Positions 1 to 11,314 of a stretch of 64,000 nt of DNA are shown here, one piece after another (position 1 is the first letter of the stretch; every line of letters begins with the position of its first letter). The stretch lies in NCBI GenBank assembly GCA_963851215.1, contig CAWKOG010000004.1, forward strand, positions 30,034 to 94,033, given 5' to 3'. A program made the position numbers and the translations under genes. This DNA comes from DATKFM01 sp963851215. GTDB taxonomy: Bacteria; Pseudomonadota; Alphaproteobacteria; Dongiales; Dongiaceae. The notes beneath the pieces were generated by a model. It worked only from the letters and a program-made list of their open reading frames with translations, did not search any database and was not told the origin of the DNA.

Positions 1-15
1 TTGCCGTGCGCAGCA

Positions 16-1878
16 CTAGGGCAACTGGCGTGGTGAAGTCATATTCTCCGGTTTGAGGATGTCATCCAGGGCTTCCTGGGTCAGCCAGCCTTTTTGGAGC
101 ACCAGGTTATACACGCTGCCGTTGGTTTCCAGAGCTTCTTTGGCGATAGCCGCCGATTTTTCGTAGCCGAGCACCGGGTTCAGAGCCGTGACCAGGCCGA
201 TGCTGTTTTCAACATACTGGCGGCAGCGCTCCCGGTTGGCTTGAATGCCCACAATACAGCGGCTGGTCAGAATAATGCAGGCATTTTTTAACAGCATTAA
301 ACCGTGGAGCAGGTCAAAGGCCATCACGGGCTCGGCCATGTTCAGTTCCAACTCGCTGGCTTCGGCAGCCATCGAGACAACAGCATCGTAGCCGATAAGC
401 TGGAAACAAATCTGGTTGACCACCTCTGGGATAACCGGGTTCACTTTCCCAGGCATAATGGATGAGCCCGGCTGCATGGGCGGCAAGGTCATCTCGTAGA
501 GCCCGCAGCGCGGCCCGGATGAGAGCCAGCGCAGATCGTTGCAAATTTTCGAAATCTGCACGGCGGCCCGCTTCATCGTCGCCGACATCTGCACAAACGC
601 CCCCGAGTCTTGTGTCGCCTCCACCAAATCGGCCGCTTTAGACACCGGCACACCGCTCACCTGGACCAGTTTCTGGGTCACCAGGTCGGCATATCCGGGA
701 GGGCTGTTCAGGCCCGTACCGATCGCCGTAGCCCCCATATTGATTTCATGGAGCTCCGCAACGGCGTGGTTCAGGTTGCGCATGGCGCTGCCAATCATCA
801 CTGCATAGGCGCCAAATTCCTGGCCCAGGGTCATCGGGACAGCATCCTGGTTTTCGGTACGACCCATCTTGAGTACATCGGCAAACTCGGCGGCTTTGGT
901 TTCCAGGGCCGTCTGGAGTTCGCGCAGCGCCGACATCGTATCTTTGAGCGACAGAATGACCGCTAATTTGACGGCCGTCGGGTAGGCATCGTTGGTCGAT
1001 TGTGAGCAGTTCACATGGTCGTTGGGGTGCAAATAGTGGTATTCACCCTTCTGGTGGCCCATCAACTCCAGGGCGCGGTTGGCAATGACTTCGTTGGCGT
1101 TCATATTCGTCGAGGTGCCGGCCCCGCCCTGGAACATATCGACCACAAACTGCTCATGCCATTGGCCGGCTAAAATCTCATCGCAGGCGGTGCAGATGGC
1201 CTGCATTTTGTCCTGATCGAGCACCCCCAACTGGCAGTTGGCCTGGGCCGCCGCCTTTTTCACAAAGGCCAGGGCGTCGACAAAGTGGGCAAAGTTTTTC
1301 AGGGGGATGCCGGAGAGAGGAAAATTTTCCAGGGCACGCAGGGTTTGCACCCCATAGTAGGCGGTGTTGGGCAGTTCGCGCTCGCCCAGCAAGTCGTGCT
1401 CGCGGCGTACACTGCCGAGCAGCTGCTCGGCTCCAGCCGTCCCGGCCAGTTGTTCAGACGCATAGCGTAAGCGCATGCTGATGCCTTCGGCGACGCGTGC
1501 CACCACCCGGTAAAACACCGCCGGGCTGGTCTGGCGGGCCTCTTCCCAGACAGCACGCGGCACTTGCCAGACCACGACTCCGTAGCGGGTAAAGGCGCCG
1601 GTGGTGTGGGGCGTGTTGTCGAGCAGCGCGCCTTCAGCCAGCATCGCCCCCGGACCAAGGCGCGCCAGCATGGTGATGGAACCATGCAGGCCACGCACGA
1701 TTTCTATCTCACCGTCCTGCACGATGCCAGCCCAGTCACGGGGGGTCGACTCGTGAAACAGCCAGGCCCCGGCCTCATAGGTTTTTTGTGTACCCTGGCC
1801 AAAAATCGCCTGTAAATCTTCCTCAGCCAGCTCCATTGCCCCAGCGGCGCGGGCAATGATCGTTGCGATACTTTCCAT
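16..1878 (-). CDS. aspA: Aspartate ammonia-lyase with an N-terminal cyclic-nucleotide-binding-like domain
   Basis: Aspartase converts L-aspartate to fumarate and ammonia in the cytoplasm. The protein is about 620 residues, some 150 longer than a plain aspartase. The extra N-terminal part (about residues 10-150) has the beta-roll pattern of a cNMP-binding domain. The lyase part follows, with HVNCSQSTNDAYPTA, TSTNMNANEV and the fumarase/aspartase signature GSSIMPGKVNP that carries the catalytic serine loop. In the phosphate-binding cassette (AEGALLDNTPHTTGA) the glutamate is kept but the usual arginine is not visible, so cAMP binding is doubtful. The ATG at 1878 was chosen over one 42 bases upstream because GGAGAGG lies just before it. 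It sits 22 bases after a C4-dicarboxylate transporter end, which fits an aspartate/fumarate operon. The frame is unbroken and the DNA has lower GC than the rest of the window. Confidence 0.9.
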   Translation of the reverse strand: MESIATIIARAAGAMELAEEDLQAIFGQGTQKTYEAGAWLFHESTPRDWAGIVQDGEIEIVRGLHGSITMLARLGPGAMLAEGALLDNTPHTTGAFTRYGVVVWQVPRAVWEEARQTSPAVFYRVVARVAEGISMRLRYASEQLAGTAGAEQLLGSVRREHDLLGERELPNTAYYGVQTLRALENFPLSGIPLKNFAHFVDALAFVKKAAAQANCQLGVLDQDKMQAICTACDEILAGQWHEQFVVDMFQGGAGTSTNMNANEVIANRALELMGHQKGEYHYLHPNDHVNCSQSTNDAYPTAVKLAVILSLKDTMSALRELQTALETKAAEFADVLKMGRTENQDAVPMTLGQEFGAYAVMIGSAMRNLNHAVAELHEINMGATAIGTGLNSPPGYADLVTQKLVQVSGVPVSKAADLVEATQDSGAFVQMSATMKRAAVQISKICNDLRWLSSGPRCGLYEMTLPPMQPGSSIMPGKVNPVIPEVVNQICFQLIGYDAVVSMAAEASELELNMAEPVMAFDLLHGLMLLKNACIILTSRCIVGIQANRERCRQYVENSIGLVTALNPVLGYEKSAAIAKEALETNGSVYNLVLQKGWLTQEALDDILKPENMTSPRQLP

Positions 1879-1900
1879 GGTCAGTCCTCTCCTGCTTGAG

Positions 1901-2125
1901 TTAAAACACGACTTTGGCAATGACTAAACCCACCACCACACCCGTTATGGTGGCGATCAGGCCCGGCAGCATAAAGGAGTGGTTCAGAATATATTTGCCA
2001 ATGCCAGTGGTGCCGGAGCGATCAAAGTTGATGGCGGCAATCAGGGTGCCGTATGTCGGCAAGAAAAAGTAACCATTCACGGCCGGCCACGCGGCGGCAA
2101 GGAATGCCGTCGGAATATCGTATTT
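1901..2125 (-). pseudogene. C-terminal fragment of an anaerobic C4-dicarboxylate transporter (Dcu family)
   Basis: These 74 codons match the conserved end of DcuA/DcuB antiporters, inner-membrane proteins that exchange fumarate, malate or aspartate for succinate. Visible are the WPAVNGYFFLPTYGT segment, the INFDRSGTT segment, GKYILNHSFMLPG and a final hydrophobic helix. The first about 85% of the transporter is absent: upstream of codon 1 the same open frame continues as an unrelated M15-peptidase-like sequence. The gene lies directly before aspA on the same strand, a known functional pairing. The truncation most likely marks a chimeric join, not a real deletion. Which Dcu subfamily it is cannot be decided from this fragment. 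Confidence 0.8.
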
Positions 2126-3299
2126 GAGATACGGTCGCCCGACCCCGAATTGCTTGCCGTTGGCATCGACCCATTTCCACAGGATTTCGGTCGAAGCCCA
2201 GCGTTGCGCGCGATTGGCGCCATTGACGCTGACGATATCGGCCGCAAGCCCGCGGCCATAGCCGCCGCGAAGACTGCCGCCGTGGAACGACCTGTTGCTC
2301 GCCGCTTTCAGGCCGCTTGCGATACCTTGACGGTAGTCGTCGCGGAAGGCGCTGGTGATGCCGGGCCGCAGTCCGGCAGCTTCCGCGGCGTACAGCATGT
2401 GAAACAGTTTCAGCTTGAAGCTGCGATCCATGCCGCCGATCACATAGTCGCTCATCGACATGCCGACGCGTTCCGCCGCCTTGGGATCCTTCCAGGTGAA
2501 ATCGTTCTCGACCAGCTTGGTGAAGCTTCGCGTGACCGTCACCATTTGCCCTTGCGCTTGACGGTCACCTTGCCGCTTCTCGATCTCCTTGATGGTGTCT
2601 TCCTTGGGTGTCCGCTCATAGAGCGCAAACAGATACTGGTCGATGCAGGGCTCTACCACCAGGCACTCGCCGACAATCTCGACTCGATGCGGCCGGGCGG
2701 CGTCGCAGCGACCGCGGGCGGTGCATCGGCCGCGCCGGCGGGTGGCGCCGGCGCGTACGGGGCTTCGGGCGAAAGGACTTCCGCGGGATCGCCCAGCGAG
2801 GCCACGACGATGGGTTTCGGCTCCGGCGCGGCTGCTGCGGCTTCGGTGACTGCCTCCGTATAGGTGGGGGGCATTGCCACCAATTCGGCGGCCGCTGCCA
2901 CTTCGAGCGTATCGGGCGCAGTGGAGCTGCGTGCAATTGCTGGCGGCGGGGCCGCCGCGGTCGATTGCGGCTCCGCCGGGATCGCTGCTGTTTCGGCTGA
3001 CGGGCTTCGCCATGAATTCGGCTGGCTGCAATGCCAGCCGGCTTCAATTCAGCGGCTTCGCCACGTCGACGCTGCGGCGCGGCTGCGATTGTGTGCGGCG
3101 TGACCGCGGCGGTTACCGGCAGCGTGGCCACGTCGGCATTGGCGGCCAGGGATGGCGCAAGGCGGTCCACGACGTGCGCCGCCGCGGAGTTCTCGATGCG
3201 AGCTGAGCCGATGCTGGTAAGGCTGACGAAAGCCCAGCCTGCGATAACGACGGCTGGATAAACCGCCGCCGACATTGTTGCGGATCGCCGCGGGTTCAT
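2126..3299 (-). pseudogene. M15-type D,D-carboxypeptidase-like protein, 3'-truncated at the chimeric join
   Basis: The C-terminal half (segments around KLFHMLYAAEAAGLRPG, TSAFRDDYRQ, GGSLRGGYGRGLAADIV and GVGRPYL) is that of a conserved Bradyrhizobium protein related to peptidase M15 carboxypeptidases, which act on peptidoglycan stem peptides. The N-terminus has a hydrophobic segment (about residues 10-30) and then a long Ala/Pro-rich linker, suggesting an exported or anchored protein. The ATG at 3299 is preceded by GGAGG eight bases away. At least two frame changes, near 3,050 and 2,670, are needed to read it through. The protein stops being M15-like right after GVGRPYL, where a family member would continue with more of the metal-binding region; the Dcu sequence follows in frame instead. 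Confidence 0.6.
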
Positions 3300-3524
3300 G
3301 ATCCCTGCCTCCGAAGCCCCAAGCCTGGTTGCACAGCCAAGTATCCGACGCCGGTCGATCTTTCGGGTCAAATGTGGACGCGCAAGGGCGATACTAACAG
3401 TTTTTTAACGAGGCTGGGAACTGTTGCCGGACTGCAACGCGCAGCCCTGCCGCTTGCTTTCATTGGTCAACGTAACGACATTCGGCTCGCAATCCGGCAC
3501 TGAGCCGAAGCATGGGAGGATCCA

Positions 3525-4671
3525 ATGAGCGCCGACACCAAGACCGGGCTGCAGCTTCGCTCGCTGATCAAGAAGAGCGGCGAACTCGAAATATCGCTCG
3601 CCAGCGTGCCGACGCCCGAGCCCGGCCCGGATGAAGTCGTGGTCCGCGTCGAGGCCTCGCCGATCAATCCGTCCGACCTCGGCCTGCTGGTCGGCGCCGC
3701 CGATATGTCGACGGCGCAAGGCGTCCGGCACCAAGGACGCGCCTGTCATCACCGCAAAAGTGCCGGAAGCGGCGATGCGGGCCATGGCGGGCACGGCTCG
3801 ATGAATCGATGCCGGTCGGCAATGAGGGCGCCGGCGTCGTGGTCAAGACCGGATCGTCCGATGCCGCCAAGGCGCTGATGGGCAAGACCGTCGCGATGAT
3901 CGGCGGCGCGATGTATGCGCAGTATCGCACCCTGAGGGTGGCCGAATGCCTGCCGCTGCCCGCCGGCGCCACGCCTGCCGAAGGCGCGTCCTGCTTCGTC
4001 AATCCGCTGACCGCGCTCGGCATGACCGAGACCATGCGGCGCGAGGGCCACAAGGCGCTGGTGCATACCGCCGCCGCCTCCAACCTCGGCCAGATGCTCA
4101 ACAAGATCTGCCTCAAGGACGGCATCGACCTCGTCAACATCGTGCGCAGCAAGGAGCAGGCCGACATCCTGCGCAAGATCGGCGCCAAGCATGTGGTCGA
4201 TTCCACCGCGCCGACCTTCATGGACGACCTGACCAACGCGCTGGTGGAAACCGGCGCCACGATCGCGTTCGACGCCATCGGCGGCGGCAAGCTCGCCGGG
4301 CAAATCCTGACCTGCATGGAGATCGCGATCAACAAGACCGCAAAAGCCTACAGCCGCTACGGATCGAGCGTGCACAAGCAGGTCTACATCTATGGCGGCC
4401 TCGACCTGCGCCCGACCGAGTTGAACCGGCGCGTTCGGCATGGCCTGGGGCGTCGGCGGCTGGCTGCTGTTCCCGTTCCTGATGAAGATCGGCCAGGCCG
4501 AAGGCGCCAAGCTGCGGGCGCGCGTCGTCGCCGAACTCAAGACCACCTTCGCCAGCCATTACACCCAGGTGGTGTCGCTGCAGGAGGCGCTGCAGCTCGG
4601 CCCATATCGCCGTCTACGCCAAGCGCGCCACCGGCGAAAAATATCTGATCAATCCGAACAAGGGCGGGTGA
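3525..4671 (+). CDS. Zinc-type alcohol dehydrogenase / quinone-oxidoreductase-like MDR protein (frameshifted)
   Basis: This is a medium-chain dehydrogenase/reductase of about 375 residues. The N-terminal GroES-like part shows VVVRVEASPINPSDLGLL, and the later nucleotide-binding part shows ALVHTAAASNLGQ and AFDAIGGGK. The reaction is probably NAD(P)H-dependent reduction of a quinone or enoyl substrate, but the substrate cannot be read from the sequence. No structural-zinc cysteine cluster is seen. GGGAGG precedes the ATG at 3525. Four single-base insertions, near 3,724, 3,797, 4,426 and 4,592, break the frame; removing them gives one continuous protein ending at 4671. The gene is divergent from the M15-like gene. 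Confidence 0.75.
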
Positions 4672-4700
4672 AGCGGCGCCGCTCGACAATCAGGCTTGCG

Positions 4701-4720
4701 TTCTCCCGGTAACGGGAGAA
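4701..4720 (+). terminator. Hairpin after the MDR gene
   Basis: A perfect 8-bp stem, TTCTCCCG against CGGGAGAA, with a GTAA tetraloop, lies 30 bases after the MDR stop and is followed by AAATTC, not a T run. A second small hairpin (CGCGG-AAAA-CCGCG) follows at about 4740. It is a plausible transcription end or mRNA 3' stabiliser. Confidence 0.45.
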
Positions 4721-4780
4721 AATTCCCGCGACCATGCAACGCGGAAAACCGCGTAGCACAACGCCAGGGGAGAACTCGCC

Positions 4781-5783
4781 ATGATCGATGTCAGCCGTCG
4801 CCATCTGTTGTCGGGCGCCGCCGCCACCGCGGCTGCGACCGCCTTGACGCCGTTGGGATCGTTGACCGCGCAGGCCGCGGCGCCGCCTTCCGGCGCGCAG
4901 GCGCCGGGTTTCTATCGCTACAAGGTCGGTGCTTACGAATGCACCTCGATCAACGACGGCGCGCGCACGTTCCCGATGCCCGATACGTTCGTGAAGAACG
5001 TGCCGAAGGAAGAGGCGCTGGCGGCGGCCGAGGCCGCCTACATGCCGAAGGGCATGGTGACGGTGCCGTTCAATCCGCAGCTCATCAACACCGGCAGCAA
5101 GCTGGTGCTGATCGATTGCGGCAACGGCGTCGCCAGCTCTCGAGGCAAGCAAGGGCGCGGTCGGCCGCACCCTGCAAAACCTCGCCGCCGCCGGCGTCGA
5201 TCCCAAGAGCGTCGACGTCGTGCTGATGTCGCATCTGCATCCCGACCACACCAACGGCATTCGCGCGCTGGATGGCTCGATGGCGTTCCCCAATGCCGAA
5301 ATCATGGTCCCGGCCAAGGACTGGGAATTCTGGATGAGCGACGAGAACGCCGCCAAGGCCGAGTCCAACGCCATGATGAAGAACTATTTCGCCAATGTGC
5401 GGAAGATCTATGCCGGCATCGAGTCCAAGGTGACGAAGTACGACTGGGGCAAGGAAGTCGCGCCCGGCATCACCTCGATCGAGGCCGCCGGCCACACGCC
5501 GGGCCATACCGCCTTCGCGGTGGCGTCAGGCAATTCGAAGGTGCTGATCCAGTCCGACGTCACCAACATTCCCGAATTGTTCCTGCGCAATCCGGACTGG
5601 CACGTCGCCTTCGACGTCGATCCTCTCGCGGCGCAGGCGACGCGCCACAAATTCTACGACATGGCGGCGGCCGAAAAGGCGCTGGTGGTCGGATTCCACT
5701 TCACCTTCCCGTCGATCGGCCATGTCGAGAAGGACGGCGCAAAATACCGGCTGGTCCCGAGCGCCTGGAATCCGGTGATCTGA
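4781..5783 (+). CDS. Tat-exported metallo-beta-lactamase-fold hydrolase
   Basis: The N-terminus has a twin-arginine signal (SRRHLLSGAAATAAATAL), so the enzyme is probably exported folded to the periplasm. The metal site is clear: SHLHPDHTNG is the HxHxDH motif, and AAGHTPGHTAF and IQSDVTN supply further ligands. Members of this subgroup hydrolyse lactones or other esters; the substrate here is unknown. GGGGAGAA precedes the ATG at 4781. One inserted base near 5,146 shifts the frame between the signal-proximal part and the HxHxDH part; corrected length is about 333 residues. It lies downstream of the MDR gene on the same strand with a hairpin between, so it may be separately transcribed. Confidence 0.8.
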
Positions 5784-5809
5784 TCGCTGGTCGCAGGCTA
5801 TTGAAAGGG

Positions 5810-5834
5810 CAGGCCGTCCCGACGGGGCGGCCTG
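5810..5834 (+). terminator. Strong GC hairpin after the MBL-fold gene
   Basis: An 11-bp stem (CAGGCCGTCCC against GGGGCGGCCTG, with one T-G pair) closes on a 3-base loop 26 bases after the stop codon. There is no T tract, so it may act as a rho-dependent or RNA-stabilising end. Confidence 0.45.
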
Positions 5835-5963
5835 ATTCCGGTTATACTGGACGCAGTCGACTCAGGCCCGCTGAATTCTCAATTCATGCACTTGCATCTT
5901 TTTTCCGGCGATGGCTAGGCTGCGGCCGAGCCGTTCCGGCACCCCGCGTCAAAAGGAAATCCC

Positions 5964-6521
5964 ATGGCCACCCCGTACAATGTCGTCGTGATCGCCGGCA
6001 GCCTTCGCAAGGAGAGTTTTACCCTCAAGGTCGCCAACGCGCTGGCCAAACTCGCGCCCGCGACGCTCAAGCTCGATGTCGTCACCCTGCACGACATTTC
6101 GTTCTTCAATCAGGACCTCGAAGCGGCCCCGCCGGCCGACTGGCTGGCGTTCCGCGAAAAGCTGCAGAAGTCGAACGGCGTGCTGTTCGTCACGCCGGAA
6201 TATAACCGGTCGATCCCCGGCGTCTTGAAGAACGCCATCGACGTCGGCTCGCGCCCCTACGGCAAGAGCTCGTTCCTCGGCAAGCCGATCGGCATCGTCG
6301 GCAATTCGCCGGGCGCGCTCGGCGGCGTCAGCGCGGCCAAACACCTGCAGAACATCATGCCGGGCATTGCCGGCCCGATCATGGGGCAGCCGGAAATCTA
6401 TCTGAACGGCGTCGGCGACGCCTTCGACGACAAGGGCGAGCTCACCAAGGAACCGGTGCAGAAGGTGCTGCAGCAATATATCGACGCCTTTGCCGCCTTC
6501 GTCGAAAAGCAGAACAAATAG
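5964..6521 (+). CDS. NADPH-dependent FMN reductase family protein
   Basis: This 185-residue flavodoxin-fold protein has the family marks VVVIAGSLRKESF (FMN phosphate loop) and FVTPEYNRSIPGVLKNAID. Relatives reduce FMN, quinones or chromate with NAD(P)H in the cytoplasm. The length is normal for the family and the frame is intact. The start at 5964 follows AAAAGGAAATCCC. The gene stands alone between hairpins and ftsB. Which acceptor it uses cannot be told from the sequence. Confidence 0.85.
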   Translation: MATPYNVVVIAGSLRKESFTLKVANALAKLAPATLKLDVVTLHDISFFNQDLEAAPPADWLAFREKLQKSNGVLFVTPEYNRSIPGVLKNAIDVGSRPYGKSSFLGKPIGIVGNSPGALGGVSAAKHLQNIMPGIAGPIMGQPEIYLNGVGDAFDDKGELTKEPVQKVLQQYIDAFAAFVEKQNK

Positions 6522-6593
6522 GCACGGACGAGAGCGCCGGTGGCGGCCCGGCGTCTTAGGATTCCGTTAACCGGGCCGCCGCATCGTCCGGCC

Positions 6594-6912
6594 ATGGTCT
6601 CGCGCTCCCGACTCAAATCCCTGCTCACCGGGCTTGCCCTCTACACGATGGCGGCGGCGATGGTCGGCTATTTCGGCGTCAACGCCTATACCGGCAAATA
6701 CGGGCTGAACGCGCGGCAGGAACTCGACCAGGAGATCATCGCGCTGACATCGGAACTGGCGCGGCTGAAGCGCGAGCGCGCCGAAGGCGAGCAGCGGGTG
6801 TCGCTGCTGCAGGTCCGACCGGGTCGACCCCGACATGCTGGACGAGCGCGCGCGCTATCAGCTCGACTACGCCAATCCGCGCGATCTGGTCCGGACCGTC
6901 AATCCGAAGTGA
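6594..6912 (+). CDS. ftsB: Septum formation initiator FtsB/DivIC-like protein
   Basis: A short bitopic cell-division protein. It has an N-terminal membrane helix (about residues 12-30, LLTGLALYTMAAAMVGYFGV) followed by a charged coiled coil beginning KYGLNARQELDQEI and rich in E/L/K heptads. In the divisome such proteins bridge FtsL and FtsQ in the inner membrane. An indel near 6,817 shifts the frame; the corrected tail reads on through ERARYQLDYANPRDLV to a stop at 6912, about 105 residues. Lying just upstream of pdhA is the usual alphaproteobacterial arrangement. Confidence 0.8.
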
Positions 6913-7155
6913 TCTCGACCACCGCGGTCGAGCGCATTGGCTCGCCGAAGCGGCTGCGACTCTGATCCTGATAATCGGCGGCTCGCGCTTTCGAAGATCG
7001 TCAGCTGCAAATTTCAAAAACCAGCGAAATCGATTTCGAAAATGTCGCGTGCGTTGCACTGCGGCATAGCGAAATTTTGCGTGCGTCACGCAATCCTTTC
7101 ATGGCGGTTTGAGTTGGGATAGAGAGGGCTATTCGTTCTCTCATCCGGAATTGCC

Positions 7156-8185
7156 ATGGCCGCAGCGAAAAAAAGCGTCACGAAGGAAACGGGACAGGAA
7201 AAAGGCGAACGGCCTGACAGTCCTCCGGATTTCACCAGGGAACAGGAACTCCGCGCGCTGCGCGACATGCTGCTGATCCGGCGCTTCGAGGAAAAGGCCG
7301 GCCAGCTCTACGGCATGGGCGCGATCGGCGGCTTCTGCCATCTCTACATCGGCCAGGAAGCCATCGTCGTCGGCATGCAGATGGCCCTGAAGAAGGGCGA
7401 TCAGGTCATAACCGGCTACCGCGACCACGGCCACATGCTGGCCTGCGGCATGGAAGCCAAGGGCGTGATGGCCGAACTGACCGGACGCCATGGCGGCTAT
7501 TCCAAGGGCAAGGGCGGCTCCATGCACATGTTCAGCAAGGAGAAGAATTTCTTCGGCGGCCACGGCATCGTCGGCGCGCAGGTGTCGCTCGGCACCGGGC
7601 TCGCCTTCGCCAACCGCTACCGCGGCAACGATTTCGTCAGCCTGGCCTATTTCGGCGACGGCGCCTCGAACCAGGGCCAGGTCTACGAGAGCTTCAACAT
7701 GGCGGAGCTGTGGAAGCTGCCGGTGGTCTACATCATCGAGAACAACCGCTACGCCATGGGCACGTCGGTGACGCGCTCCTCGGCGCAAACCGATTTTTCC
7801 AAGCGCGGCATCTCCTTCAACATTCCCGGCGAGCAGGTCGACGGCATGGACGTCCGCGCGGTGAAGGCCGCCGGCGACAAGGCGGTGGCATGGTGCCGCG
7901 CCGGCAAGGGGCCGTTCATCCTGGAAATGCAGACCTACCGCTACCGCGGCCATTCGATGTCGGACCCGGCGAAATATCGCACCCGCGAGGAGGTCGACAA
8001 GGTGCGCGCACGATCAGGACCCGATCGAGCAGGTCCGCAACCGCCTGCTGGCGGCCAAGGTCAGCGAGCAGGAATTGAAGGCGATCGACGCCGAGGTGCG
8101 CGAGATCGTCAACGCAGCGGCCGACTTCGCGCAGCACGATCCCGAGCCGGATGCGTCCGAACTTTATACCGATGTCTATCGCTGA
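7156..8185 (+). CDS. pdhA: Pyruvate dehydrogenase E1 component, alpha subunit
   Basis: The thiamine-diphosphate-dependent E1 decarboxylates pyruvate and passes the acetyl group to the E2 lipoyl arm. The sequence shows the ThDP/Mg motif GDGASNQGQVYES ending in IIENNRYAMGTS, plus KGKGGSMHMF and YRYRGHSMSDP. The N-terminus is lysine-rich and variable. The frame breaks once near 8,010, where removing one base restores DPIEQVRNRLL to the stop at 8185, giving about 342 residues. It is the first gene of the pdhA-pdhB-DUF5076-pdhC-lpd cluster. The 240-base gap before it probably holds the promoter; I could not pick boxes with confidence. Confidence 0.93.
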
Positions 8186-8230
8186 GCGCAGCGCGCCATT
8201 CCAGCCCGAGAGTGAATTTCTGGAGCTACC

Positions 8231-9638
<1,408 letters not shown>

Positions 9639-9641
9639 GCC

Positions 9642-9948
9642 ATGGCCGGTCCCAAGGAGCAGCCATTGCCTCCTGATGTCATGGGCCGCGATGACGCCAC
9701 CGAGGTGTTGCGCGCCTTCGTCGTCGACGGCGGATTGTCGCATCGCGTTCCGCGCGCGTTCGAGGAGCCGGATATGTGGGGCCTGCTGCTGGTCGACATC
9801 GCGCGCCATGCCGCGCGCGTCTATGCGCGCGAGAGCGACTACACCGAGGACGATGCGCTGACGCGCATCGTCGACATGTTCGAAGCCGAAATCGCGCGGC
9901 CGACCGACCTCGGGCAACACCACGCCGCGGTCGCAACAGGGTCACTGA
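9642..9948 (+). CDS. DUF5076 family protein between pdhB and pdhC
   Basis: A roughly 100-residue protein of unknown function that I recognise as the small gene usual at this spot in Bradyrhizobiaceae (MAGPKEQPLPPDVMGRDDA, DMWGLLLVDIARHAARVYAR, YTEDDALTRIVDMFEAEIARP). It starts 3 bases after the pdhB stop and should end at the TGA at 9946-9948, two bases before pdhC. As written the frame misses that stop because of an extra base near 9,909 and runs on into pdhC. The position suggests a role tied to the PDH complex, but no catalytic motif is seen. Confidence 0.75.
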
Positions 9949-9950
9949 CA

Positions 9951-11311
9951 ATGCCAATCAACATTCTGATGCCCGCGCTGTCGCCGACGATGGAAAAGGG
10001 CAACCTTGCCAAGTGGCTCAAGAAGGAGGGCGACAAGGTCAAGTCCGGCGACGTCATCGCCGAGATCGAGACCGACAAGGCGACCATGGAAGTCGAGGCG
10101 GTCGACGAGGGCACCATCGCGAAGATCCTGGTGCCCGAGGGCACCCAGGATGTCGCCGGTCAACGACGTGATCGCGGTGCTGGCCGGCGACGGCGAGGAT
10201 GTGAAGGCGGCGGGGGCGGGGGCCGGCAAGCGCGCCCAAGGCCGAGTCGAAGGCCGCGCCGGCGGCCGAAGCGCCGGCCGCCGCGAAGCCCGCGCCGGCA
10301 GCCTGCGCCGCCGCGGCCGCAGCGCCGGCGCCAGCCGCTGCCGCGCCGCAGGCCGCACCCGCGCAACAAGGCCAACGGCCACGCCCGCATCTTCTCGTCG
10401 CCGCTGGCCCGCCGCCTCGCCAAGGAGGCCGGCATCGAACTCGCGCCGCATCAACGGCTCCGGCCCGCACGGCCGCGTCATCGCGCGCGACGTCGAGGAG
10501 GCCAAATCCGGCAAGGGGCTGAAGGCGCCGGCCGCCGCGCCCGCGGCCGCGCCCAGCGATCGCGCCGTCGATGTCGGACAAGCAGATCCTCGCGCTGTTC
10601 GAGCCCGGCAGCTACGAGGTGATCCCGCACGACGGCATGCGCCGCACCATCGCGCAGCGGCTCACCGCGTCGGTGCAGACCGTGCCGCATTTCTATCTGA
10701 CGATCGACTGCGACATCGGCAAGCTGCTGGCCGCCCGCGAGGAGATCAACGCGTCCGCGCCGAAGGACAAGGAGAAGAAGCCGCTCTACAAGCTCTCGGT
10801 CAACGACTTCGTCATCAAGGCGATGGCGATCGCGCTGCAGCGGATTCCGAACGCCAATGTCAGCTGGACCGAAGGCGGCATGCTCAAGCACAAGCATTCC
10901 GATGTCGGCGTCGCGGTGGCGATGCCCGGCGGCCTGATCACGCCGATCATCCGCAAGGCCGAGACCAAATCGCTGTCGACGATCTCGGCCGAGATGAAGG
11001 ATTTTGCCGCCCGCGCGCGCGCGCGCAAACTGAAGCCGGAGGAATATCAGGGCGGCACCACCGCGGTGTCCAACCTCGGCATGTACGGCATCAAGGATTT
11101 TACCGCCGTGATCAACCCGCCGCACGCGACGATTCTGGCGGTCGGCGCCAGCGAGGAGCGCGCGGTGGTGCGGGGCGGCAAGATCGAGGCCGCGCACATC
11201 ATGAGCGTGACGCTGTCCTGCGATCACCGCGCGGTCGACGGCGCGCTCGGCGCCGAACTGATCGGCGCGTTCAAGATGCTGATCGAAAACCCGGTGATGA
11301 TGATGGTGTGA
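9951..11311 (+). CDS. pdhC: Dihydrolipoamide acetyltransferase, E2 of pyruvate dehydrogenase (frameshifted)
   Basis: E2 transfers the acetyl group to CoA and forms the core of the complex. Domains in order are: a lipoyl domain with ETDKATMEVE; an Ala/Pro linker; a peripheral-subunit-binding domain (SSPLARRLAKEAGIEL, NGSGPHGRVIARDVEEA); and a catalytic domain from about MSDKQILALFEPGSY to the end, with the active-site SCDHRAVDG near the C-terminus. At least four inserted bases, near 10,154, 10,229, 10,450 and 10,565, break the linker and E3-binding region, while the catalytic domain from 10,571 is intact. A palindromic repeat begins 4 bases after the stop. Confidence 0.9.
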
Positions 11312-11314
11312 GCG

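Noticed and set aside
1901..3031. A genuine M15 peptidase-Dcu transporter fusion protein
   Set aside because: Both families are cut at the same base, composition changes there, and the topology (periplasmic peptidase followed by only the last transporter helix) makes no sense.
9642..10622. A single open frame that seems to fuse the DUF5076 protein to the E2 lipoyl domain
   Set aside because: Removing one extra base near 9,909 restores the normal DUF5076 ending and TGA two bases before the pdhC ATG, so the fusion is a product of an indel.
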